Numbered from the stretch's first letter, positions 1 to 7,917 are shown. The stretch is DNA of 50,174 nt from Sphingomonadaceae bacterium (GCA_947477745.1 CANJUF010000024.1:1-50174); one strand, 5' to 3'. A program made the numbers and translations. The notes: generated by a model from the letters alone, not told the origin.

Positions 1-73
1 CTCCATGCGAAAGTGGGAAATACGGCTCGATCCTGCGCATTTGCGCATCTGTCAGCCAGATCAAGTCACACAT
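1..73 (-). CDS. IS5-family transposase, N-terminal fragment
   Basis: Twenty-four codons are visible, starting at ATG 73 behind a strong AGGAGG Shine-Dalgarno seven bases upstream. The peptide begins MCDLIWLTDAQM and continues RRIEPYFPLSHG, the characteristic N-terminus of IS5/IS427-group transposases that precedes the DDE catalytic domain. The reading frame is open to the window edge. The C-terminal end of a transposase of the same family, same strand, is at 50047-50174; these are either two copies or the two halves of the kind of repeat at which assemblies break. Confidence 0.8.
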   Translation of the reverse strand, partial: MCDLIWLTDAQMRRIEPYFPLSHG

Positions 74-146
74 GGCAACGCCTCCTCGCGCCGCCATTGA
101 ATCAACTGTTCGCCTGTACCGCAAGCAATTTAATGGGTCCTGAGCC
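1..146 (-). mobile_element. IS5-family insertion sequence, 5' end (cut by window edge)
   Basis: The upstream end of an IS5-family element whose transposase reads leftward out of the window. The terminal inverted repeat GGCTCAGGACCC is read on the minus strand from 146 to 135, followed outward by TA at 147-148. A TA target duplication is typical of the IS427 group. The same 12-base end, with one mismatch, bounds the element at the right edge of the window. Only the 5' portion is visible, so intactness cannot be judged. Confidence 0.8.
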
Positions 147-220
147 TAGAGCGTGGCATTGGCGGTTATTAGGGTTCGGTCGCGAGGAGCTCTAACCAGT
201 GCATTCGGTTTGACAGCGCC

Positions 221-1735
221 CTATTTTGCGATGTCGACGAAAACCGGGTTCGCGTAAAACCAAAGGTCGGCCCAAGGGTTCTCCCCTGCCTGGTCTTCTG
301 CGGGTTCTAGCTCATCCGTGTTGGTGCCGCGCAGCCGCAAATAGAGGGGCTCGGTCACCTTTGGCAGTCGATGGCTCATCACCAGTACCTCACCTTCGCG
401 TTTCCAGTCCGCCTTCGTAAAGCGGTGCACAACCTGAGTGCTGGAATTGATATCTGTTGAACGGTCCTGCGCCGGTCCGGTCACGCGACCGGAAATAAGA
501 TCAATACGACGCACCTCAGGCGACAAATTCGCACTATTTGCGCCTTTGGGATCCCGGACACGAATTTCGATGACCACATCGTCGCCACGCGGGACCGTGA
601 GAAGTTCCCCCAGCCCCGCTTTTACCTTGGACGCGCGCGCGCCGTGCGCCGACATATGAACTTCTGAGACGAGATCCCCCGTCGTCACGAATATCCGGCC
701 GTGGCGCAGACCATCCAATATATCGCCATGGTCGCGTCGCGCGTGAACATAAGTCTTTGAATATTCGCCGGGCCAGAAATCATTCCCGCCGTCGCGCCAA
801 TTATTGTGCGAGTCCGACGTCGCGGTGATCCACCAGCGGCGCCCCTCCCCCAGCATAGCATCCCACAGGCCGCCCAACTTAGCGGTCATCGGATCAAAGC
901 CGCCAATGGTGGACAGCTTGGCATAGCCGCCACGCCGCCCGACAGGATCAAGCGTGCCATCGGGCTTCAAGGCCCCTGCCTGATGCCCCGGTGCGCCTTC
1001 CATACCGACAGACACTTTTGGAGCGGCATCATTCCAGTTACGAAACTCTTCCGGTGTGTAGCGTCCATACTTACTGCCAACGGGCGCAGATCGCGACGGA
1101 TGGTTGGCAAACAGAACGGGCGGAAGCGGTTGCGCGCCCATGACTTTCAAAGCCTCAATCATCCGCGACGGCTGGTCCCGCGCCGGATCGGCAGGCCAAG
1201 CCTCCTTTTGCGAGAAGCGGCTCTCAATATCGAATAATTGGGCCCGTTCCTGGCCGCTGAGCGGAATGATCAGGCTGCTATGGTCTCCCGCAGGCGTATC
1301 AAGTTCCATGCCGAAGAATTGAAGCACTTCCGGCACAGCGCGGCGGGACTCCTCCAGTGCAGGATAGGCAAAGTCATGGTTGATACGGCTATGGTTCGGT
1401 CCGCCATGATCTGTGGAGACCATCCAAGCCAGACCATAGGTCCGCGCCATTTCCGCATTCTTCTTGATGGAATAGCGCCCGTCGCGGCCGAAGAGAGGCG
1501 TCGGCATGGCGTCCGGCTTTTCAGGGTCCGGTTTATAATCCGCGCTGAATTCGCTGTGGATGTGGTGATCGCCAGCGAGCCATGTCCGGCCTTGTTTCGA
1601 TGATGCGCTGGCCGGGCTTGCAGGTTCACCGCCGGGCATCAGAGCATGGCCGCCATGGCCAAGTGCGGGGCTGGCAACCAATGTCAGTGCCAACACAAGT
1701 GGCGTCCGAACAAGGCTTGCCAGCGTCTTTGTCAT
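221..1735 (-). CDS. Secreted PHP-domain metallohydrolase, third gene of phytate operon
   Basis: A 504-residue protein with a clear Sec signal peptide (hydrophobic core about residues 9-25, cleavage near ALG-HG). The metal-site pattern of PHP-type phosphoesterases is visible: H58-x-H60 in GDHHIHSEFS, D109-H110 in STDHGG, E144, H152, H212 in FANHPSR and D308-x-H310 in SDSHNNW. The family hydrolyses phosphate esters with two or three bound metals; the substrate here is not known. Its ATG overlaps the phytase stop as ATGA (1732-1735), so it is translationally coupled and last in the operon. I infer a periplasmic phosphatase acting on inositol phosphates or a related phosphoester. It could instead be a generic polymer-associated PHP protein. 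Confidence 0.85.
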   Translation of the reverse strand: MTKTLASLVRTPLVLALTLVASPALGHGGHALMPGGEPASPASASSKQGRTWLAGDHHIHSEFSADYKPDPEKPDAMPTPLFGRDGRYSIKKNAEMARTYGLAWMVSTDHGGPNHSRINHDFAYPALEESRRAVPEVLQFFGMELDTPAGDHSSLIIPLSGQERAQLFDIESRFSQKEAWPADPARDQPSRMIEALKVMGAQPLPPVLFANHPSRSAPVGSKYGRYTPEEFRNWNDAAPKVSVGMEGAPGHQAGALKPDGTLDPVGRRGGYAKLSTIGGFDPMTAKLGGLWDAMLGEGRRWWITATSDSHNNWRDGGNDFWPGEYSKTYVHARRDHGDILDGLRHGRIFVTTGDLVSEVHMSAHGARASKVKAGLGELLTVPRGDDVVIEIRVRDPKGANSANLSPEVRRIDLISGRVTGPAQDRSTDINSSTQVVHRFTKADWKREGEVLVMSHRLPKVTEPLYLRLRGTNTDELEPAEDQAGENPWADLWFYANPVFVDIAK

Positions 1736-2763
1736 TTTCCGGCTCCGATTACCTTTACCACATCCCGCCAGGAGACGAATTTGAAATTCTGCGCGGCTGG
1801 CGCATTGTAGCCATCCTGCGCGACAAACAACCCGCTTGGGAAGCCGGGTCCAAATCGCCCGGGCATGAGCGCGATGCCGTCCGTTTCTTCGGTGCTGCCA
1901 AATTGCCCAGCCGCAATGCGGAAGCGTCCATCTGGCTTAAGATCTGGCAAACGATATAGCGCATAGGCATTGTCGCCTTGGCTGGAGGCAACAAGCCAGC
2001 CACCGCGACGTCCCTTGGGAAGAAGCGCCAGCCCTTCAACATCGGCAACCAAGTGCGTGCCATCCACCGGCGCGACAAGCCGAGGCTGGTCAGACTTTTT
2101 GCCGAGATCAAAAGCCCATATGCCGCGGTCTTCTTCCCCCACATAGAGGGTGTCGGTCCGGACGTCGGCGACACAACCTTCAGTTTGCGTGGCCAACTGC
2201 ATCGACTGTACGACACGTCCCGACGGGGCGTCCTTCCCAAAGCTTATGGAAACGCGGTGAATGGCACCGTGTTTGAGAACTGAAAACGCATCAAGCGCCC
2301 GGCCACTCCGCATCAGGCAAACGCCATAGGCCTCACCCGGCCCGCCGGTCACGGACCCAAGCGCTGTCAGTTCGCCTGACTGTGTGTTCAACCGATAGAT
2401 TTGGAGAAGGGCCTGCGCTTCATCATTGCGGTCACTGGCAACCACAATCACGCCGGTGCGGCCCATGTCGATCAGGTCAACATTGTTCAGCCGCCCACCG
2501 GCCACAAAATGGCGAACCTTGCCATCCATCCCATAAACGTAAAGGCCGGCTTTTTTGTCAGTTGCGACAATAAGGCTGCGTGCCGGGGCGTTAGGGTTTC
2601 TCCAGATCGCAGGATCGTCAGCGGCATCTGCCGCCGCAGTCCCCACCGGAACAGTTTCCTGCTTCGCCGCGACTGTTGCTGTCTTCACAGGCGGTGCGGA
2701 AACCGGAGGCAAAGCCCCGGCTCCCGCCGCCAGATAGAACGCAACAGATGCGCTGAGGCTCAT
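1732..2763 (-). CDS. Beta-propeller phytase
   Basis: A 343-residue protein with a short hydrophobic N-terminus that fits a signal peptide. It carries the full set of beta-propeller phytase signatures: DAADDPAIW (46-54), NNVD (93-96), SDRND (110-114), EGCVAD (195-200), YVGEEDRGIW (207-216), DVEGLAL (241-247), SSQGDN (260-265), ETDGIAL (293-299) and FVAQDGYN (313-320). The acidic residues in these motifs bind calcium and shape the site that removes phosphates from myo-inositol hexakisphosphate. The start ATG overlaps the receptor stop by one base (TGATG), and the stop overlaps the PHP gene start, so all three proteins are coupled. Single-domain length is normal for the family. It probably acts in the periplasm or at the outer surface. 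Confidence 0.93.
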   Translation of the reverse strand: MSLSASVAFYLAAGAGALPPVSAPPVKTATVAAKQETVPVGTAAADAADDPAIWRNPNAPARSLIVATDKKAGLYVYGMDGKVRHFVAGGRLNNVDLIDMGRTGVIVVASDRNDEAQALLQIYRLNTQSGELTALGSVTGGPGEAYGVCLMRSGRALDAFSVLKHGAIHRVSISFGKDAPSGRVVQSMQLATQTEGCVADVRTDTLYVGEEDRGIWAFDLGKKSDQPRLVAPVDGTHLVADVEGLALLPKGRRGGWLVASSQGDNAYALYRLPDLKPDGRFRIAAGQFGSTEETDGIALMPGRFGPGFPSGLFVAQDGYNAPAAQNFKFVSWRDVVKVIGAGK

Positions 2764-5552
2764 CAGAAGTTGAACCGGAAACCACCGCTAAAGCGTCGGC
2801 CAAACCGCTCCCATTCAATCGTCTGCGCGCTGCTTGCGGCGGTCGGTGTGCCCGACGCCGTCAGCAGATTGCCCGGCTCCGAGTAACGACGACCTGGCTG
2901 GTCCAGCAGGTTGGTGGCATCGAAGAAGACTTCGAAGTTCGGCGAGATGGCATAACGTGCCGAGAAATCGAGCTCGTCATCTGCGGCCCAATAGGTGTCA
3001 CCGGCATCGCTCAGGTCATCTGCGATGCCATCAAGCCAGGTGCTGCGCTTCTGATATTGAAGACGCAGCGAGACGCCATATTTTTCGTAATAGCCACCCA
3101 CGTTGTAAACCACATCCGACGTACCGGGCAACCGGACCTTACGGGCTGGAACCGAACCGATAGCTGGCTTCGTCACTTCGCTGTCGTTGAGCGTCAGGTT
3201 GGCGCTGATCCCAAAGCCACCCATCCAGTCCGGCAGGCCCATCGATGCTGTCCAAGGCTCCAACTGAAGCTGGGCGGCAGCTTCAAAACCGTAAATCCGT
3301 CCATCGCCACCGTTGGTGATGCCCGTGAACCGATACCCCGAACGATCAATGTTGTTGCTGTCCAATGCATCCGAACCAAAGGTACGTGTCTGGCGATACA
3401 GGACGTCCTTCACCTTCTTTACGAACACGCCAGCCATCAAATAGCCCTGCGGCTTCATATACCATTCGAAGTAGGCATCGATGCCATAAGCGCGTTCCGG
3501 CTTCACTGCAGGATTGCCGCCGGAGATGCTTTGGTCGGAGTCGTTGACCGTCACGTTGGGACGCAGCTGGTCATAGTCCGCACGGGCTGCGCCCGAGTTG
3601 AACGAGAGGCGCAGCTTCTTGGTGTCATCAACATTGTAGTTGATGTGCATGCTTGGGAAAACGAGTGTCTGGCTCGATTCCGCCGTCACAGGGCCCGTAA
3701 CGCCGGCAACTGTCGCGACAGCGATGCCACGGTTTTTGACATGTTCCACGCGGACCCCGCCGACGGCAGAGCCCCAATCAAACTTGGCATTGCCCATCAG
3801 GAAACCGGCATAAACCTGTTCACGCACATCATAGATGTTGCCCGTATTTGGGACGAAGGCAAAGTTTGCGCGCGCGGCTTCCGACACGTCTTCCATCTTT
3901 TTCGTATCAAAATAGCGGAACGTGTAGCCCATCGGGATTTTGCCGAGGAACGATTGATCCAGCGAGAACTGGTTATAGTCAGTCGGGATCCCCACCGTTG
4001 TGAACTGCGCCGCTGTATTAAGCGTGATCTGGCTTTCATCCACCGTCTTGGTGCGCTGGTCGAACTGGAAACCCGCGCGGAACGTGATGTCGCCGCCCAA
4101 AAATTCCGTTTCACGAGCCAGCACCAGCTTGCCCGTGTATGCCTTGGTTGTGTCGACCGCATCAAGGACCGTCAATGAGGAAAGCGGCTTGGTGAAGGTG
4201 TCGATAGCCGTCACCGCAGTGCCTGCCTGATACCGCGTTGGGCCGGAAAGCTGTAGCGTGTTAAAGAGGCTCAGGTTACCCCGATTTGGGTCAGTGAAAT
4301 CATAGGAAACGGTCGGCCGCAACGTGCGCGTGCTCGGGCTATCCCAGCTGGCTTCGCCTAAAACCGAACGGTCATCCTTTGATTCCGAGAAGTTGCCGAG
4401 CCAAGACAGCTTCCAGCCATCCGAAAATTCGTGATCGCCTGCCAGTGTATTCGTGAAGATCGACTGGCGGAACGCGCGCAATGTGGAGCGCTGGCGAATG
4501 TCGATGCCGTAAACTGTCCCCAGGAACGGCGTGTTGCCAATGCAAACATCTGCATATCCGGTGTTCGTGGGCGTCGGGTTCGCCGTGATGGTGCAGGCGG
4601 CGGAACTGTTCGATAAATCACTCTGGCGGTCGTCAAGGTCAAAGCGGAAGTTGTCGCGGGCTTCATCGTCCTTGAAGATCGTGTAGACCGACCGCAGCGA
4701 GATCGTGTTGTCGCTGTCAGGCTTCCAGTCCAAACGACCCGAGACGGACCAGTTCCGGCGCGTCAGGCGATACAACTTGTTCTCCGTTTCATGCGCCCAA
4801 AAGCGCGTGGTGTTCCCCGGGCGTTGATCCTGCGACACGCGCTCATAATCGGTTTCAAAATTGTCCGTGATCATGCCGCGCTGATAATAGCTACCCGACA
4901 CCAGAACGCCGATTTCGCCTTCGCCCGCTTGGAAGCGGTCTGACACGACGAGCGAGCCTTCATATTGCTTGCGGTTGCCGAGTTCAGCGACACCAGCGCC
5001 TGCCTTACCGGCGACGTGGAGGCCCGAATAATCGAAAGCCGAACGGGTGATGACATTCACATTGCCGGACACCGTTTCGCCGGGCATGTCTGGCGTCACG
5101 GCCTTCGATACGATGATCTGCGATGCAATGGCGGATGGGATCGAGTCAAAACGGGCGTCGCGGCCTTCCGGGCTGACAATGTTGATTCCGTCAAACGACA
5201 ATGTCGTCCAATAGTTCGGGGCGCCACGCAGCGAGATATAACGGGCCTGGCCCTGATCGCGTTCAACAGCAACACCCGGCAGTCGGCCGGCGGCCTGTGC
5301 GATGTTCTGGTCCGGCAGACGGCCCACAGCGTCAGATGCGGCAACGGTCACAAGCGAATCCGCATTCTTCTGCACTTCAAGTGCGGCAGACTCGGACTCG
5401 GCGATCGGACGAGAGCCCGTTACGATGATTTCTTCCTCGGCAGCTTCAGCTGCCACAGTTGGTGTTGCAGCTAAGCCGCCGACCAGCATGGCTGTGCTGA
5501 GAAGTAAGCCCTTGAAACTAGCGACGCGCAGCGTCGAACGATTGTGCACCAT
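2763..5552 (-). CDS. TonB-dependent receptor, phytate operon
   Basis: An outer-membrane TonB-dependent transporter of 929 residues with a signal peptide ending near TVAAEA, a TonB-box-like EEIIVTGSRP, a plug domain with LPDQNIAQAAGRLPGVAVERD (written as two parts: LPDQNIAQAAGRLP and GVAVERD), and a long 22-strand-type barrel ending RFNF with the C-terminal aromatic needed for barrel assembly. An in-frame ATG at 5573 has no Shine-Dalgarno; ATG 5552 has GGGGG five bases upstream and places the signal peptide correctly, so I chose it. The stop overlaps the phytase start. Beta-propeller phytases next to TonB receptors are known in Caulobacterales and Sphingomonadales, so import of phytate or an inositol phosphate (perhaps metal-bound) is the likely role. 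Confidence 0.9.
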   Translation of the reverse strand: MVHNRSTLRVASFKGLLLSTAMLVGGLAATPTVAAEAAEEEIIVTGSRPIAESESAALEVQKNADSLVTVAASDAVGRLPDQNIAQAAGRLPGVAVERDQGQARYISLRGAPNYWTTLSFDGINIVSPEGRDARFDSIPSAIASQIIVSKAVTPDMPGETVSGNVNVITRSAFDYSGLHVAGKAGAGVAELGNRKQYEGSLVVSDRFQAGEGEIGVLVSGSYYQRGMITDNFETDYERVSQDQRPGNTTRFWAHETENKLYRLTRRNWSVSGRLDWKPDSDNTISLRSVYTIFKDDEARDNFRFDLDDRQSDLSNSSAACTITANPTPTNTGYADVCIGNTPFLGTVYGIDIRQRSTLRAFRQSIFTNTLAGDHEFSDGWKLSWLGNFSESKDDRSVLGEASWDSPSTRTLRPTVSYDFTDPNRGNLSLFNTLQLSGPTRYQAGTAVTAIDTFTKPLSSLTVLDAVDTTKAYTGKLVLARETEFLGGDITFRAGFQFDQRTKTVDESQITLNTAAQFTTVGIPTDYNQFSLDQSFLGKIPMGYTFRYFDTKKMEDVSEAARANFAFVPNTGNIYDVREQVYAGFLMGNAKFDWGSAVGGVRVEHVKNRGIAVATVAGVTGPVTAESSQTLVFPSMHINYNVDDTKKLRLSFNSGAARADYDQLRPNVTVNDSDQSISGGNPAVKPERAYGIDAYFEWYMKPQGYLMAGVFVKKVKDVLYRQTRTFGSDALDSNNIDRSGYRFTGITNGGDGRIYGFEAAAQLQLEPWTASMGLPDWMGGFGISANLTLNDSEVTKPAIGSVPARKVRLPGTSDVVYNVGGYYEKYGVSLRLQYQKRSTWLDGIADDLSDAGDTYWAADDELDFSARYAISPNFEVFFDATNLLDQPGRRYSEPGNLLTASGTPTAASSAQTIEWERFGRRFSGGFRFNF

Positions 5553-5627
5553 GTTGCCCCCAAATTGCTTCATTGTAATTTGAGCGACACACCTAAAATG
5601 TTGAAATTGCAGTCGTGGGGCAGTTTG

Positions 5628-5643
5628 ATGACAAGGCTGTCAT
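5628..5643. promoter_or_regulatory. Perfect inverted repeat upstream of phytate operon (candidate operator)
   Basis: ATGACA-AGGC-TGTCAT is a perfect 6-4-6 inverted repeat about 76 bases upstream of the chosen receptor start. Each arm reads TGTCAT, the core of Pho-box half-sites, and a third TGTCAT lies at 5742-5747. PhoB boxes are direct repeats with an 11-base period, which this is not, so control by phosphate is only a suggestion. The site is otherwise an unassigned dyad in the promoter region. Confidence 0.35.
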
Positions 5644-5773
5644 TTTAGAGGCGGGAGCGAGAATGATTTGAACCGTCAATACCGTTTGCACTAGGGTCCA
5701 GTAATTAGGGTAGTTCTTCGCAAACAGTGGACCGGAGTGATTGTCATTGCTGCGGACCAAGCTGCTGTTCTGC

Positions 5774-6085
5774 TTAACGAATGAGCGTTGGCTTTCGACC
5801 CCGCCATCTCGGTCCAGTGGCTAGCCCCAATGCGAATGATAGTTCTTCAAGGTCACGAAGCTCTGCTAGCCTGCGCGTGCGGTCCGCTTTGGCTTTGAGC
5901 GTTTCAAGGCCATGTTGATACCGCGGATGCATGGGACCTCGTAAGATAGATACTGGCTTTCTAGCCCCGTGATACCGACAGACCGTCATTCCATATGCGG
6001 CTGGGTTGAGGCACCTATCACCCCGCGCCTTGCACTTAGCTGAGCAACGTTGGGCCTGTCCTGACGAGATGTTCGGAAGGGGCAT
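5774..6085 (-). CDS. Small Cys/His protein, HGGxSTG-like, mobile-element associated
   Basis: A 103-residue protein with a compact cysteine and histidine cluster at its N-terminus: RCSAKCKARGDRCLNPAA followed by VCRYHGARK, that is C-x3-C-x7-C-x9-C-x2-H. The rest is a charged helix (LETLKAKADRTRRLAELRDL) and a basic tail ending GRKPTLIR. This resembles the small HGGxSTG proteins common in prophages and genomic islands; their function is not known. The neighbourhood (primase fragment, hairpins, low GC) supports a mobile origin. It is transcribed toward the phytate operon and ends 130 bases before the dyad at 5628. Confidence 0.6.
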   Translation of the reverse strand: MPLPNISSGQAQRCSAKCKARGDRCLNPAAYGMTVCRYHGARKPVSILRGPMHPRYQHGLETLKAKADRTRRLAELRDLEELSFALGLATGPRWRGRKPTLIR

Positions 6086-6200
6086 TGGCTAATTTTTCTT
6101 ACACCACATCAGCCGAGGTGCGCGTCGGATGGGAATTGGCTGAATTGGTCGCTGACCTCATCGAAGGGCTGCTCTGAAGGGCTTAAAGATCAGCCAAGCG

Positions 6201-6546
6201 TCACACCCCGTGGGTAGCGCATAGCGCGACTGCCTGGTCGGCAATTGCCAACGCGTCTTGGCAAATGCACAGCATTTCAGAACAACCGGCCTTCATGCGG
6301 GCATCCGCTTCGAACTTACGACGAAACGGCAACACGACGCCAAATGCCGTCATCATCGCCCTTGATAATGGGCTTGTGGTTTGTCCGGATCCAGACGGTA
6401 AACCGGGGCTGGAACGTGAAGAACTCCCCATACAGTTGACGGGCGGAAATAGGTTCGCGACCAGCCAACTGTTTGACGACTTGTTCATCAAGCCGCATTC
6501 CTGCGGGTACGGTGCCGCTGCTGGGAGTGTTGGCGGTTGCCATCAT
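6201..6546 (-). pseudogene. P4-type phage/plasmid primase-helicase fragment, frameshifted
   Basis: Reading from 6546, one frame gives EFFTFQPRFTVWIRTNHKPI then IKGDDDGIWRRVAV. This is the hallmark of the D5/P4-type superfamily-3 helicase of phage and plasmid primases (typical motif: NHKP, DDGIWRR, then PF). That frame stops at 6316-6318, while the overlapping frame continues as VVLPFRRKFEADARMKAG to a stop at 6201. The expected VLPF follows DGIWRRV only if one base is changed near 6325, so the gene is frameshifted. The N-terminal primase and most of the helicase are absent. It is a relic of an integrated phage or plasmid. Confidence 0.7.
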
Positions 6547-6604
6547 CGATCAGCCTTGGCGCATCATGACACTGGGGCTCCGCAACTGGGCCCATGGGTC
6601 CTGA

Positions 6605-6838
6605 TCAGCGAGTCTTGGTATAATAGCGACGTTACCGCAGAATCCGCATGAGCCTCTGCTGCTCTGGCGCAGAAAATTATGGGAGTGGACATTTGAGGGC
6701 TACGGCGCACCACGGGAGTCTGATTTGACGCTAACAGTCGACGTTCTCACGCCGGCATCGTTATGTGCCGTTATGTCGAAAGGTTATCCCATCAAAATGC
6801 ACCCTAGCGCCGGTGAAATCCCACCCGTTCTGTCATAA
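6605..6838 (+). pseudogene. Unrecognised 77-codon open frame without ATG, GTG or upstream start
   Basis: The frame is open from the stop at 6602-6604 to TAA 6836-6838. It translates into protein-like sequence such as EPLLLWRRKLWEWTFEGYG and, further on, TVDVLTPASLCAVMSKGYP followed by IKMHPSAGEIPPVLS. There is no usable ATG or GTG before the conserved-looking part, only a late TTG at 6725. A hairpin starts one base after the stop. I do not recognise the family. A 3' remnant of a larger gene, or a gene with a CTG start, are both possible; it sits in the same scar as the primase fragment. Confidence 0.35.
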
Positions 6839-6862
6839 GAGAGTTCGTCCGCAGAAACTCTC
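6839..6862 (+). terminator. Hairpin directly after the open frame ending at 6838
   Basis: GAGAGTT and AACTCTC form a perfect 7-bp stem around a 10-base loop, starting one base after the TAA at 6836-6838. No T-run follows, so termination is uncertain, but the placement next to the stop supports the idea that the upstream frame was once a real gene. Confidence 0.3.
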
Positions 6863-6865
6863 CCG

Positions 6866-6904
6866 CCGCCAAATGCCCGTGCCGCAGGTGCGGGTATTTG
6901 GCGG
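6866..6904. repeat. Long palindrome, 14-bp stem
   Basis: CCGCCAAAT (6866-6874) pairs with ATTTGGCGG (6896-6904). The next five bases on each side also pair with one G-T, giving a 14-bp stem that can extend with further wobble pairs into the 11-base loop. It lies between the phage relic and the oxidoreductase gene. It could be a bidirectional terminator, a dispersed palindromic element or an old recombination site. Confidence 0.5.
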
Positions 6905-6982
6905 AGAGGCGTGAGGCGAAGAACCCATGGGTTCGGAGTCGGAGCCGCGCAGCGGCGGAGACGACCGGAGCGAAGCGGAGGG

Positions 6983-7002
6983 CAATCCCACCCTGTCCGC
7001 CA
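6983..7002 (+). other. tRNA-Ser 3'-end-like sequence (possible attachment-site scar)
   Basis: CAATCCCACCCTGTCCGCCA resembles the T-arm, acceptor and CCA end of alphaproteobacterial tRNA-Ser genes (typical end AATCCCACCCTCTCCGCCA). No tRNA body is present upstream and the invariant TTCGA of the T-loop is missing. An 11-base TGGCGGAGAGG at 6899-6909 matches the same tRNA end in the opposite orientation. Integrases often leave such 3' copies at the edge of an island, and phage relics lie just to the left. The stretch 6086-7008 holds no intact gene. Confidence 0.3.
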
Positions 7003-7008
7003 CGTTCC

Positions 7009-7917
7009 TCATTCTTTCAACGATACGATGAAATCGAGGAACGGCTCCACATCCTCGCGGTTTTTGCAGAAATCGCGCGCCAGGAACGAGACAATGGTCG
7101 CGCCGTCGGTCTCGTCCTGACGCACGCGGCGGCGGATCGTCTCGGTGTCGAGCGCACCTTCCTGAGTCAGTGAAGGCCCCTGCCCAACGTCGAAATCGAG
7201 CGCATCCGGATCGCGACCATAGCCTTCAGCCAGGCGCTTGATCTCCTTGACGGTGGAAACGAACTCCTTGCGGTCGGCCGGGTTCAGCGCCCACCCGTTC
7301 GAAAGCCGCGCCATGCGGTCAACGTTGCGGGGCGTCGGTTTGATCCCGAACAGCAGCGGCAGGTTCGCTCCCTGCACTGGCCGGGGCAGCGAATAGAAAT
7401 CTTCGAAATGGAAGTGCCTGCCGCTGGCCTTGGCGGGCGGCTCGCTCCACAGCGCACGCATAGCCATGACCATGTGTTCAAGATCACCGAAGCGTCCCTC
7501 GAATTCCATGCCCGTAGCGGCGAATTCCTCCACCTGCCAGCCAACGCCAAGCCCCATGGTGACGCGCCCGTTCGAGATATTGTCGAGCGTGGCGAGCTGC
7601 TTGGCGAGCAAAAGCGTGGGCCGAAGCGTGGCGATCAGCACGAAGGTCGAAAGCCTGATCTGGCTGGTCAGTGCCGCAACCGCTGAGAGAAACGTGATCG
7701 GCTCAGGCCACGGTTCCTCCAGCACAAAAGGAAAGGCGTGAGTTTCGCGCCGCGCCTGGTGTGCGGACCGTTGGAATCCAAGGTGATCCCCAAGGGTGAC
7801 ATAATCGACCCCCTTGCGGTCTGCCGCAACGGCCACATCGAGGACATCCTTGATCGTGCCGCCGACCAGCCCCTGAAGCCCCAGAATGTTCACCCCGACC
7901 TTGATCGCCATCGCCAT
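7009..7917 (-). CDS. LLM-class flavin-dependent oxidoreductase (luciferase-like)
   Basis: A 302-residue (beta/alpha)8 protein of the bacterial luciferase-like monooxygenase superfamily, related to the F420-dependent TIGR03619 type. Visible features are GVDYVTLGDHLGF, the strand LSTFVLIATLRP, KQLATLDNISNGRVTMGLGVGW (written as KQLATLDNISNGRV and TMGLGVGW) and the C-terminal barrel part NVDRMARLSNGWALNP. A cofactor of FMN or F420 cannot be decided from sequence. Two starts fit: ATG 7917 and ATG 7911; the GGGAG at about 7924 is better spaced for 7911. The divergent amidohydrolase begins 82 bases away, so the pair probably share a control region and a catabolic role. Confidence 0.85.
   Translation of the reverse strand: MAMAIKVGVNILGLQGLVGGTIKDVLDVAVAADRKGVDYVTLGDHLGFQRSAHQARRETHAFPFVLEEPWPEPITFLSAVAALTSQIRLSTFVLIATLRPTLLLAKQLATLDNISNGRVTMGLGVGWQVEEFAATGMEFEGRFGDLEHMVMAMRALWSEPPAKASGRHFHFEDFYSLPRPVQGANLPLLFGIKPTPRNVDRMARLSNGWALNPADRKEFVSTVKEIKRLAEGYGRDPDALDFDVGQGPSLTQEGALDTETIRRRVRQDETDGATIVSFLARDFCKNREDVEPFLDFIVSLKE

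Noticed and set aside
5628..5643. A true Pho box
   Set aside because: The TGTCAT units are inverted rather than direct with 11-base spacing, so it was kept only as a candidate operator.
6085..6177. Small TTG-started frame opposite the HGGxSTG-like gene
   Set aside because: GGAAGGGG lies upstream, but the start would overlap the divergent gene's start and the peptide (30 residues) resembles nothing; too weak to call.
6899..7002. A full tRNA-Ser gene
   Set aside because: Only 3'-end-like pieces are present; no D-arm, anticodon stem or TTCGA loop can be built.
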